Shown here one piece after another: positions 1 to 6,327 of a stretch of 6,360 nucleotides of DNA. Below the pieces are notes generated by a model. The model was not told where the DNA came from. It searched no databases and worked only from the letters and a program-made list of their open reading frames with translations. The position numbers and the translations under genes were made by a program. The number at the start of each line of letters is the position of its first letter. The stretch's first letter is position 1. Source of the DNA: Rhodospirillaceae bacterium (GTDB lineage: Bacteria > Pseudomonadota > Alphaproteobacteria > MPNO01 > UBA2964); assembly GCA_018660305.1 (NCBI GenBank), contig JABJKO010000125.1, forward strand, positions 1 through 6,360, written 5' to 3'.

Positions 1-840
1 CATGTTGGAATTGTTGTTCACGACATGGCCGCCTGCGTCGCCGCGTACGAGGCGATGGGCTTCCAGTTGACGCCATTCTCAAAACACTCGGGCGCACAGA
101 AGCCAGGTGAGGCCGTTAAACCTTATGCCTATGGCAATCGCTGCATCATGTTCGGGCAAAATTATTTGGAAATTATCGCCAACGTGGATCCCGAAAACCC
201 CGAGCCGCGCATGGCGGGATACCTGCGCCGTCATCAGGGCGGGCACATCATTTGTTTCAATGCCGAGGACATGGAAACCGCAGATGAAATCGTACGCGGG
301 AACGGCCTGGAAAGTTCCGGCGTCATTCCCCTGCAGCGGGATATCGATACGCCTGACGGTACCAAGACAGCGAAATTCGAGAGAGCCCAGTTTGCCATCG
401 GCGAAACGCCCGAAGGCTATATCCAGGCCGCCCGTCACCTGACGCCGGAATATATCTATCAGCCGCGCTACATCACCCACGCGAACGACTGCACCGCGCT
501 GTCCGGTGTTTTCCTGGTGGTCGACGATGTTGCCGGCTATGCGGCCCGATACGGCAAGATTTTGGGACGGGAGCCGGAGTTGAGCGAATATCAGGCGGTG
601 TTTAGCCTGCCGAGCCTTTCCAGGCTGACGATCTTCGACTACCAACATGCCGGCCATGTGTTGCCCGGCACGCTTTTATCTGGCATCCCGTCCATTTGCG
701 GGGTTACCTTCAAGACATCCGATCTTGCGGCGTTACGCGAGCGGCTGACCGGGCAAGGGTTTCAGATCATCGTGGAGCCGGGACGGATCGTCGTGCCCGC
801 CGAACAGGCATCCGGCATCGCACTGGTATTCGAAGGTTGA
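1..840 (+). CDS. VOC superfamily (glyoxalase-like, Glyoxalase_3 type) protein, 5'-truncated by the window edge
   Basis: The frame is open from base 1 and reads HVGIVVHDMAACVAAYEAMGF, the first strand and helix of a vicinal-oxygen-chelate domain. The His at codon 1 is at the usual first metal-ligand position. The ATG at 25 therefore lies inside the domain, and the true start is a few codons upstream, outside the window. The visible 279 residues form two glyoxalase-like modules. The first covers about residues 1-150, with NYLEI near 55-58 and a GGHIICF strand near 80-86. The second starts at the YITHANDCTALSGVFLVVDDV segment (about 157-177), and its HAN resembles the HPN motif of Glyoxalase_3-like proteins. 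Such proteins are usually cytosolic; most have no assigned reaction, and isomerase, dioxygenase or lyase chemistry is possible. The stop at 838-840 is 2 nt before the hydrolase ATG, so the two are probably translationally coupled. The fold is well supported; the substrate is unknown. Confidence 0.85.
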   Translation, partial: HVGIVVHDMAACVAAYEAMGFQLTPFSKHSGAQKPGEAVKPYAYGNRCIMFGQNYLEIIANVDPENPEPRMAGYLRRHQGGHIICFNAEDMETADEIVRGNGLESSGVIPLQRDIDTPDGTKTAKFERAQFAIGETPEGYIQAARHLTPEYIYQPRYITHANDCTALSGVFLVVDDVAGYAARYGKILGREPELSEYQAVFSLPSLSRLTIFDYQHAGHVLPGTLLSGIPSICGVTFKTSDLAALRERLTGQGFQIIVEPGRIVVPAEQASGIALVFEG

Positions 841-842
841 AC

Positions 843-1694
843 ATGGAGTCTAATATGGTACCGACACTGCCGGAACTTCGTTTTGCCAAGGTGGATGGCC
901 AAGCTTGCGGCCTGGATGGCGACCGCCTGACCTACCGCGAGGCCGGTGAAGCACATAAGGAGACGGTGCTGCTGATGCACGGCATTGGCTCCCACGCCGG
1001 CGGCTGGCGCTTCATCCTTGACGGGCTGTCGGACAGTCACCGGCTGATCGCGTGGAATGCGCCGGGTTATTATCTTTCCGATAATTTTGCGGCCGATGCG
1101 CCCGACCATTCCCAATACGCCAATGCCGCCGTCGCGCTGCTGGACAGTCTTGGTGTGGAGACCTGCCATGTGGTCGGAAGTTCCTTCGGCTCCATGATCG
1201 GCACGACATTGGCGGCCTTGCACCCGGAACGGGTTCAAACCCTGACGCTGCTCGGCGCCTCCCGCGGGCAGTTCTGGCGACCGGCGGAAGAACGAGCGGC
1301 GCAGATGAAGCTGCGGGAAGATCTGATCGCAAACGGCGGCTTCGAGATGGCCGAGCAGCGCTGGCGGCAATTGCTTGGAAAAGACCCATCTGAACTGACA
1401 GTGACGTTGCTCAAGGAACTTTTGAAGGCCATCGACAAACGGGCCTATTTGCAGGCGGCACGGGCCAGCGATACGGCGGATACCCTGACACTGGCCGATC
1501 GGATCACGGCGCCGACGCATCTGATTATCGGCACCGAGGACGCGATCAATCGACCCGCGATATCGGCGGAAATCCATGCCGCGATTACCCATTCGCGGAT
1601 GACCTCCCTCGAAGGCATCGGGCATATGACAAAACTGGAAGCGGCCCCGAAAGTGATTGAACTGCTTCGCGAGCATTTTTCGAGCGAGGTCTGA
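843..1694 (+). CDS. Alpha/beta hydrolase fold protein
   Basis: This is a 283-residue single-domain alpha/beta hydrolase of normal family length. Visible motifs are the oxyanion-hole segment HGIGSHAGGW (residues 46-55), a WNAPGYYLSD segment (71-80), the nucleophile elbow G112-S113-S114-F115-G116 with Ser114 as nucleophile, the acid Asp233 in IIGTEDAINRP, and His261 in EGIGHM. The catalytic triad is complete. A helical cap is likely between about residues 140 and 215. There is no signal peptide or membrane segment, so it is probably cytosolic. It likely cleaves an ester, lactone, thioester or C-C bond; the substrate cannot be told. Two starts are possible. The ATG at 843 has GAAGG at 832-836, and the in-frame ATG at 855 has GGAG at 845-848; the products differ by four residues. 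Further in-frame starts upstream (for example 696) lie inside the VOC gene and are not credible. It forms an operon with the VOC gene, and an LLM relic follows directly. Confidence 0.9.
   Translation: MESNMVPTLPELRFAKVDGQACGLDGDRLTYREAGEAHKETVLLMHGIGSHAGGWRFILDGLSDSHRLIAWNAPGYYLSDNFAADAPDHSQYANAAVALLDSLGVETCHVVGSSFGSMIGTTLAALHPERVQTLTLLGASRGQFWRPAEERAAQMKLREDLIANGGFEMAEQRWRQLLGKDPSELTVTLLKELLKAIDKRAYLQAARASDTADTLTLADRITAPTHLIIGTEDAINRPAISAEIHAAITHSRMTSLEGIGHMTKLEAAPKVIELLREHFSSEV
845..848 (+). promoter_or_regulatory. Ribosome binding site supporting the alternative hydrolase start at 855
   Basis: GGAG lies 6 nt upstream of the ATG at 855. The ATG at 843 has its own GAAGG 6 nt upstream, inside the end of the VOC gene. 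Both starts are well served, so the choice between 283 and 279 residues is not settled by the sequence. Confidence 0.4.
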
Positions 1695-1699
1695 AAATC

Positions 1700-1870
1700 A
1701 GTTTCGCAAGATCGTTGATCGCGGACCTGGACCGTTGCCAGACCCGCTTGCAGGAATACGTCGACGCCGGCGCCACCATGTTCTTCGTCTCCACCGCCTG
1801 CCCGGACGAATATACCGACACGAATTTGGAGATGATCGCCAAGACCATCATACCGGCGTTTCGGGGGTGA
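1700..1870 (+). pseudogene. C-terminal relic of a luciferase-like (LLM class) flavin-dependent monooxygenase
   Basis: The frame whose codons start at 1700 and end at the TGA at 1868-1870 reads ...ADLDRCQTRL, then QEYVDAGATMFFVSTACPDE, then YTDTNLEMIAKTIIPAFRG. I recognise this as the typical end of an LLM flavin-dependent oxidoreductase: the closing helix-strand-helix of the TIM barrel and the 'IPAFR' tail. Only about 55 of an expected 300-400 residues remain. The frame is closed upstream by a TGA at 1658-1660, inside the hydrolase gene, and there is no good start, so the piece cannot be a functional enzyme. It begins immediately after the hydrolase stop, where a full LLM gene would be expected in such a cassette. 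An internal deletion, not gradual decay, is the simplest explanation, because no stop or frameshift breaks the remnant. The tail differs from that of the intact LLM at 4026-5285, so it is a different subfamily and not a duplicate of that gene. Confidence 0.75.
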
Positions 1871-1883
1871 GCTCCGTCTTACT

Positions 1884-1914
1884 TTGACAAATTTCCAATG
1901 AACAAAAATATCTT
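1884..1914 (+). promoter_or_regulatory. Possible sigma-70-type promoter for the orphan gene
   Basis: A perfect -35 hexamer TTGACA is at 1884-1889, and a weak -10 candidate TATCTT (4 of 6 matches) is at 1909-1914. The 19-bp spacing is longer than ideal. The surrounding DNA is so AT-rich that chance -10 matches are common, and other -10 candidates such as TAATAA at 1945-1950 exist. The downstream leader would be about 140 nt. Confidence 0.25.
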
Positions 1915-2051
1915 AAAACTAGTAAATTATCATGTATATATTTGTAATAATTGCAAAAAGTAGACTGTCATCGTAATCGAATTCTAAAGAAGAAAGCCCC
2001 GACTCCATGCATTCGCGAACGATCATCTCATGTTGGAAGCGAATTTATTTT

Positions 2052-2056
2052 GGGGA
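2052..2056 (+). promoter_or_regulatory. Ribosome binding site that decides the orphan gene start
   Basis: GGGGA precedes the ATG at 2062 at a normal spacing of 5-6 nt. The longer frame starting with TTG at 1951 has no comparable site. This is the main reason for choosing 2062 as the start. Confidence 0.5.
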
Positions 2057-2061
2057 AAAAA

Positions 2062-2712
2062 ATGTCGCGCGCATTTGAAATTCCGATACCTATTAAGCAA
2101 GCAATCGAACACCTACCCGATTGCGACCCTGCGTATGCGGCTAGCTGCAGCACCAATTGTACTGGCATTAATGACACTTGGCTGTTCCAAGATTGTGAAA
2201 TCAAAGGGCCACAAAGTTCGAAACCCAAAGATTTTTATTCTGAGGAACAATGGATCAATAAATGTATGGATGAGTTGTATGCCGTTTTACGTTTGGAACC
2301 CATAGAGCCCGATACGTACTATCGCTTTACAACGAATAATTCAGAGTACAAAGAAGCGAAATTGGGGAAATTTTGTGTTTCAAGCAACCATCGGACCAGC
2401 GCCCCAGAAAAGGGAAAGTCTGTCCTAAATGGTCCCTATTTTGATTATTTTCTAAACCGCAAATGGTCCTTTCTCCTAAAAGGAAACCTTATTGACGAGA
2501 AATGTTCCGATGGCGCTCCGCTTCTCGAAGTAAATGAAAACCTCGTATTGGCTTCCGAAATAATGACGATTCCGGAAATACTCACAAAGTTTTATGACCG
2601 AAATAGTGCGACATTCCGATCAGCCTCTCAAGATAGCGGTGTACCAGAACTCGACTTATTTATCCTATCTCTTGGCCATTGGGATAATTATCAACCTGGA
2701 GTTGAGAATTGA
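2062..2712 (+). CDS. Orphan hypothetical protein in low-GC DNA, probably acquired
   Basis: I do not recognise this 216-residue protein. It starts MSRAFEIPIPIKQAIEHLPDC and ends in GHWDNYQPGVEN. It has seven cysteines (residues 21, 29, 33, 45, 68, 105 and 148), four of them within the first 45 residues (C21, C29, C33, C45). That spacing could bind metal or form disulfides, but it matches no motif I know. It is rich in Asn, Lys, Tyr and Trp, with no signal peptide or clear membrane helix, and looks soluble. Two 60-base stretches I counted inside it are 43-45% G+C, well below the flanking genes. It lies alone between two converging operons, and its end is only 44 nt from the end of the selenoprotein gene. 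Low G+C, isolation and lack of known relatives suggest horizontal transfer, perhaps cargo of a phage or island whose other parts are absent here. The open frame is convincing; the function is unknown. Confidence 0.65.
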   Translation: MSRAFEIPIPIKQAIEHLPDCDPAYAASCSTNCTGINDTWLFQDCEIKGPQSSKPKDFYSEEQWINKCMDELYAVLRLEPIEPDTYYRFTTNNSEYKEAKLGKFCVSSNHRTSAPEKGKSVLNGPYFDYFLNRKWSFLLKGNLIDEKCSDGAPLLEVNENLVLASEIMTIPEILTKFYDRNSATFRSASQDSGVPELDLFILSLGHWDNYQPGVEN

Positions 2713-2756
2713 TTTGGATATTACGGTGACAGTTTACTAATTAGGCCAACTACAAA

Positions 2757-3986
2757 TTAAGATCTCACCAATCGGTGTATCTGGGCCCTGGGAACGAGTT
2801 GTCTTGCCGCGGCCCGCCGGATGCTCTTTTCCGGGCTCTCGAGACACACGGGGCGTAGGGCGAGGAGGAGTTCGCCGGCGGCTGTATCGCTCCAGAACCA
2901 ATCGGCGACCTCATGGCTGGTGGCGGGGCCGGGTTTCGCTGTGGCGGCTTCCATATAGAAGGTGCGCATGTCTTCCGAGGCGCCGAGAAAAATCTGGCCG
3001 GGGCTGAGGGATGCCACGGGGTTTTCGGCGGTGCCATGGCCCTCCAGTAAGGCGTGCAGGAAGCGGGCGGAGTCTTCGATGGCCATGCGAGCGGAACCGA
3101 CGCTGGTGCGGCCGCGGGTTTCATGGGCCAGGGCATGCCAGGGGGTGAGGCTGGTGATTTCGGCTAGTATATTGGCGAGCAGGGGCGGCTCGTCCGTTGA
3201 CTCTGCTGGGGGGAACGAAACGGGGCAGGTCCAGCCAGTCATTTCCGCTGGATCGCCGCCGGGGGCCTCAACGGGGAAATCATCGAGGATGGGCGGAGCT
3301 TCTTCGCGCTCCAGCAGGGCCAGGGTTGCGCGCAGCACTTCTGTTTGAAATTCCGGCTCGTCCGGCGCCCCAAACGGGCGGCCAAGTTCGAACGGCACCC
3401 ACAGGAACCGGGGCGGGCGCAGGCGCTCGGTAATCTCGCGCACCAGGGAGATGCCCGCCGTGGGGATGCCTTCGTCCTCCAGGTAATGGGCCAGCCCGCC
3501 GACGGCGCGCGTGCAGTTGGGTCAGACCGGGACCAGCAGTGCGGCGTTGACGCCATCCTCCTTCAACATGCGGGCAACCTGCCGCGCCGTCGCCTCGTAG
3601 GCGGAGGCCAATTGCCCGGCGCCGTTGAAGGCATAGTGGAACGCGGCGATGGAGCCGATTTCGCCCCGCGCCTGCAACTCCCGCAGTCGATCCAGGGGGA
3701 AGACCACGTTGATATCCTGTTGGAAACCGGTACGGTCGAAATTCACCGATGATTGCGTCATCACCAGATCGTCGGCAGGCACATCGCCGGGGATCACCCG
3801 ATAGCTGAGATCGAGCAGATCAAAATTATCATCATCGCGGCGGTGCAGACCCGCCGTGGTGACAATGGCGACCCGCCGCTGGTGCAATGGCGGGCCGGTG
3901 ACGAAGGGCGCCGTCTCGAACGGCGGACACCCCTTGTCCAGCAGGTGTTGCGCAGTCTCGGGCGACAGATCGCTTAGTCTAGCCAT
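2757..3986 (-). CDS. GrdB/PrdB-like (glycine/betaine/sarcosine/D-proline reductase family) selenoprotein with in-frame UGA
   Basis: Read through the TGA at 3524-3522, the minus strand encodes 409 residues without another interruption. The N-terminal half (MARLSDLSPETAQHLL..., TTAGLHRR near 43-50, YRVIPGD 62-68, SSVNFDRTGFQQDINVVFPL 79-98, AAFHYAF) is the pattern I know from the selenoprotein B family of glycine/sarcosine/betaine/D-proline reductases and their proteobacterial relatives. The UGA is codon 155 and the context is LLVPV-U155-P-N-C158-TRAVGG, a UxxC redox motif. Cys-containing relatives carry Cys there. Downstream come PRFLWVPFELGRPFG (about 192-206), GWTCPVSF (251-258) and a C-terminal part longer than clostridial PrdB. 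From memory, PrdB also has its Sec near residue 152. In clostridia these subunits reductively cleave amino acids; in an apparently aerobic catabolic operon a thiol-redox role is equally possible. It is the third gene after the epimerase and LLM genes, 39 nt from the latter. The ATG at 3986 has only a weak Shine-Dalgarno. Gene callers would split it at 3522. A nonsense mutation is the alternative. Confidence 0.8.
3494..3510 (-). promoter_or_regulatory. Putative bacterial SECIS hairpin
   Basis: In the mRNA sense, the arms GCGCGCC and GGCGGGC flank a GUC loop. They form a 7-position stem with six Watson-Crick pairs and one G-G mismatch. The loop begins 18 nt after the UGA, and its first base is G. 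This meets the published bacterial SECIS rules as I recall them: loop of 3-14 nt, G in the first two loop positions, 16-37 nt from the UGA. The local sequence is very GC-rich, so a hairpin alone is weak evidence. Its position relative to the UGA is what makes it credible. It would recruit SelB carrying Sec-tRNA. Confidence 0.5.
3522..3524 (-). other. Recoded UGA (selenocysteine) codon, residue 155
   Basis: The minus-strand codon is TGA, preceded by LLVPV and followed without a break by P-N-C-T-R. The reading frame stays open for 254 more residues with clear coding character. UGA, and not UAA or UAG, sits exactly at the first position of a CxxC-like motif, as expected for Sec replacing Cys. 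Confidence 0.75.
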
Positions 3987-4025
3987 ATGATCTGCCGCCC
4001 GGTCATGCAGTTCAATTCCGGTGCG

Positions 4026-5285
4026 CTACTCGGCGGCGCTGTCGGCCACCGCCGCCTCGGCCCGTTGTTCGGCTTCCTTTTGCGCCATATGCGCCTTCAG
4101 CTGTTCGGGAGACAGGCGCACTATGTCTTCGTTTTGGTGACTGAAGACGTCGTAGGGCTGGGTATCCAGTTCCTCCAGATTGATCGCGCCGCTCATCACA
4201 CCGTCTTTCCAGGCTTGATGTTCGCTTTCACGGCCATGGAATTCCGGCATCACCTCGTCGGCGAACAGCTTCAGGCTGTCGCAGATATCCTGATGGGAGG
4301 TCTTGCCGGCCTGGTTCAACAGGATCACCTGATCCACATGCGCCTCTTCGTACTGGCGCAGCTTGTTGCGGATGGTTTCGGGCGAGCCGATCAGGCCGGC
4401 GGTCAGAGCCTTTTGCGCTTTCTCGGAATGACGCCAATCCTGATACAGCTTCCACAGATCGCCCTTGCCCGGCGCATCGATACCTTCGCGACCGTAGTGG
4501 GACAGGGCGAAGATGAAGAAGGTCCAGCCGGCGGCCTTTTCAATGGCCTCTTCATCCGTATCGGCACACATAAAGCCCGACACCATGGCCACATTGGGAT
4601 TGACCGGATAGTCGGTCAGCAAATTGGAATGGTGCAACAGGTTGTTGTAGTACTGGTTGACCCAGGCCTTGGCCGCATCCGGCGACACGAATGTAAAGCC
4701 CAGGGCGCCCATGCCCCATTGCCCGGCCAGGGTAATGGTCTGGATGTTGGAGCAGGCCACCCACAATGGCGGATGCGGTTTCTGAAACGGCTTCGGCAGC
4801 ACGCTGCGGGCGGGGAAGTCGTGAAATTCGCCGTGGAATTCCCAATCTTCCTTGGTGAACATGGGGATAATGGCCTGCACGGCCTCTTCCCACCGATCCC
4901 GTTTGCTACGCACTTGCGTGCCGAACGGATGCAGCTCGGCCGGGCCCGCGCCCTCGCCCAAACCGAATTCCACCCGGCCGCCTGACAGCAGATCCAGGGT
5001 CGAAACTTTTTCGGCCACCCGGTGGGGCTGATTGGTGGTGGCCTGAATGATGCCGAAGCCAAGGCGGATATTCTTGGTCCGCTGGCTGGCCGCGCCCAGG
5101 AACGTCTCGGGCGAGGAGGCATGGGAATATTCTTCCAGGAAATGATGTTCCACCATCCAGGCATAGTCATAGCCCAGGCGGTCGGCCATTTCGATTTGGG
5201 TCAGGGAATTTTGCAGCAGGTTATATTCACCGTCCGCTTCCCATGGCCGGGGTAGTTGGTGCTCGTAAAAAATACCGAATTTCAT
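4026..5285 (-). CDS. LLM class (bacterial luciferase-like) flavin-dependent oxidoreductase
   Basis: This 419-residue protein has the TIM-barrel layout of F420/FMN-dependent luciferase-like monooxygenases. It shows MKFGIFYEHQLPRPW at the N-terminus, the WMVEHHFLEEYSH signature (residues 43-55), NIRLGFGI (72-79), VAEKVSTLDLLSGGRVEFGLGEG (90-112), PLWVACSN mid-chain and a late GSPETIRNKLRQYEEAHVDQVILL segment. A charged Ala/Glu-rich tail (KEAEQRAEAAVADSAAE) ends it. It would hydroxylate an organic substrate, or oxidise it in a Baeyer-Villiger-like reaction, with reduced flavin; no flavin reductase is encoded in the window. The start at 5285 is chosen because MKFGIFYEH is the family's usual beginning and GAGGA lies at 5296-5300. 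The longer start at 5330 would overlap the epimerase gene and add 15 atypical residues. It is 22 nt downstream of the epimerase gene and 39 nt upstream of the selenoprotein gene, so probably co-transcribed. The substrate is unknown. Confidence 0.92.
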   Translation of the reverse strand: MKFGIFYEHQLPRPWEADGEYNLLQNSLTQIEMADRLGYDYAWMVEHHFLEEYSHASSPETFLGAASQRTKNIRLGFGIIQATTNQPHRVAEKVSTLDLLSGGRVEFGLGEGAGPAELHPFGTQVRSKRDRWEEAVQAIIPMFTKEDWEFHGEFHDFPARSVLPKPFQKPHPPLWVACSNIQTITLAGQWGMGALGFTFVSPDAAKAWVNQYYNNLLHHSNLLTDYPVNPNVAMVSGFMCADTDEEAIEKAAGWTFFIFALSHYGREGIDAPGKGDLWKLYQDWRHSEKAQKALTAGLIGSPETIRNKLRQYEEAHVDQVILLNQAGKTSHQDICDSLKLFADEVMPEFHGRESEHQAWKDGVMSGAINLEELDTQPYDVFSHQNEDIVRLSPEQLKAHMAQKEAEQRAEAAVADSAAE

Positions 5286-5295
5286 GGTTCTCGTT

Positions 5296-5300
5296 TCCTC
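5296..5300 (-). promoter_or_regulatory. Ribosome binding site of the LLM gene
   Basis: The minus strand reads GAGGA, 10 nt before the ATG at 5285, in the 22-nt gap after the epimerase stop. It supports 5285 over the upstream in-frame ATG at 5330. Confidence 0.5.
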
Positions 5301-5307
5301 ATTTGTT

Positions 5308-6303
5308 TTATTTTTTCCAGAATGCCCCATATTGGGCCATCCAATCCAGAAAATCCTTAAAGGCGGCTTCCGGGTCGTTGGGCAGGGTATGGCCGATGTC
5401 GGCCGTCAAACGGCCACCGGACAAGGGTCGGCGGTCGCTATCGCTGTGTAGATTAATGGTTGCCGGCGCGCCGCCTTCCGCCAGACCATAGTTGAATTTG
5501 GGATCATGGCGCGCCAGGACGGCACACCAGTCGATCACCCCGCACGGTGTCCCGGACGATATGTGGTAAAGATCATGGCCCGGATCACCCGCGTCCATCA
5601 GGGCCAACAGGGCCGTGGCGACATCGCGGGAATAGACCCAATCCTGGCTGTCCCGACGCGGCAGCACCGCCGCCTCGCCCTCCATCGCGGCCAGGGCCGC
5701 CTGCATCATCGGGCTCAAGGTATCCCTGGCCCCGCTGTCGATTTCCCACGGGCCGTATACCGCCGCCAGGCGCACCGAACGAACATCAATGGATAGCAGA
5801 TCGCCCAACCGGCGGCCGACCGCCTCCGATGCATGCTTAGTGATGCCATAAAGGCTTTCCGGCTCCGACGGTGTTTCGTCCTCCACCACCGCGCCCGCGC
5901 CCTCCATGCGGTGGCGTCCATAGGCCGAGCCGGAACTGATATTGATGACCCGCCGCACACCGCCCGCCGCCGCCGCGGCCTTCAAGGCGTTGATCAGACC
6001 GGAGAGATTTACGGCGAGGACCTGATCGGGCGCATCCCGCTCCCGTTCCGGGCCGGAGGTCATGGCGGCACCGTAAAAGACCGCGTCAATGTTCCCCTCG
6101 GCGAAGGCCGCCGCGACCGAGCCTGGGTCACGCACATCGCCCTGACAAACAACGTAGTCGCCCGGCAGCGCGTCGAAAGCTCTGGCCGCTTCGGAATTCA
6201 GAGGATTGGCGTCAAACAGCACGGCGCCATCACCGCGCCGCAATAAAGCCTCGGCGATGTTCAGGCCGACGAAGCCGCAACCGCCCGCGATCAATGCCCG
6301 CAT
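5308..6303 (-). CDS. NAD-dependent epimerase/dehydratase (extended short-chain dehydrogenase)
   Basis: This 331-residue protein has the complete extended-SDR pattern. The Rossmann nucleotide loop is G7-x-x-G10-x-x-G13 (GGCGFVG), followed by Asp31 in VLFDANPL, which favours NAD over NADP. Asp56 in GDVRDP should contact the adenine, and N99 is in the VNLSGL segment. The catalytic set is ISSGSAYG (122-129) with Tyr152 and Lys156 in the YGITK motif, and VYGPWE follows. The C-terminal part (about 190-331), with DWVYSRDVATALLALMDA and YHISSGTP, is the substrate-binding domain. It is cytosolic, and either a nucleotide-sugar epimerase/dehydratase or, given the catabolic neighbours, a dehydrogenase or reductase of a small alcohol or ketone. 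It is the first gene of the minus-strand operon. A strong AGGGAAGG lies at 6312-6319, 8 nt before the ATG. Confidence 0.92.
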   Translation of the reverse strand: MRALIAGGCGFVGLNIAEALLRRGDGAVLFDANPLNSEAARAFDALPGDYVVCQGDVRDPGSVAAAFAEGNIDAVFYGAAMTSGPERERDAPDQVLAVNLSGLINALKAAAAAGGVRRVINISSGSAYGRHRMEGAGAVVEDETPSEPESLYGITKHASEAVGRRLGDLLSIDVRSVRLAAVYGPWEIDSGARDTLSPMMQAALAAMEGEAAVLPRRDSQDWVYSRDVATALLALMDAGDPGHDLYHISSGTPCGVIDWCAVLARHDPKFNYGLAEGGAPATINLHSDSDRRPLSGGRLTADIGHTLPNDPEAAFKDFLDWMAQYGAFWKK

Positions 6304-6311
6304 GATAGCTA

Positions 6312-6319
6312 CCTTCCCT
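6312..6319 (-). promoter_or_regulatory. Strong ribosome binding site of the epimerase gene
   Basis: AGGGAAGG in the minus strand, 8 nt from the ATG at 6303, fixes the start of the first gene of the right-hand operon. Confidence 0.6.
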
Positions 6320-6327
6320 AGATCAAC

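Larger units (their letters stand above)
1871..2061. other. AT-rich intergenic region ahead of the orphan gene
   Basis: These 191 bases separate the LLM relic from the orphan gene. Base composition changes abruptly: the 60 bases from 1901 contain only about 17% G+C. I see no convincing tRNA, terminator hairpin, insertion-sequence end or direct repeat. A frame continuous with the orphan gene is open back to a TTG at 1951, but its translation (rich in H, R, K and S) looks non-coding. The region probably carries the promoter of the downstream gene. Confidence 0.5.

Noticed and set aside
762..1676. A 304-codon minus-strand ORF opposite the hydrolase.
   Set aside because: The composition is that of an antisense shadow, and the plus strand carries a complete alpha/beta hydrolase.
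1951..2061. N-terminal extension of the orphan gene to a TTG at 1951.
   Set aside because: TTG start in extremely AT-rich DNA without a ribosome binding site; the translation looks random, whereas ATG 2062 has GGGGA at proper spacing.
2030..2305. A +2-frame ORF whose internal MRLAAAPIVLALMTLGCSK segment resembles a lipoprotein signal.
   Set aside because: It overlaps the longer 2062-2712 frame, its lipobox (T-L-G-C) is poor, the rest has no coding character and no ribosome binding site stands before it.
2713..2756. A terminator between the converging orphan and selenoprotein genes.
   Set aside because: I found no stable hairpin followed by a T-run on either strand in this 44-bp gap.
2757..3986. 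Reading the UGA-split gene as a pseudogene with a nonsense mutation.
   Set aside because: Not fully excluded, but the stop is UGA exactly at the first redox position of a UxxC motif, a SECIS-like hairpin follows, and there is no other lesion in 409 codons.
3987..4985. A 332-codon + strand ORF opposite the LLM gene.
   Set aside because: Antisense shadow of a high-GC gene: His-, Arg- and Gly-rich translation with no domain, while the minus strand is a clear LLM protein.
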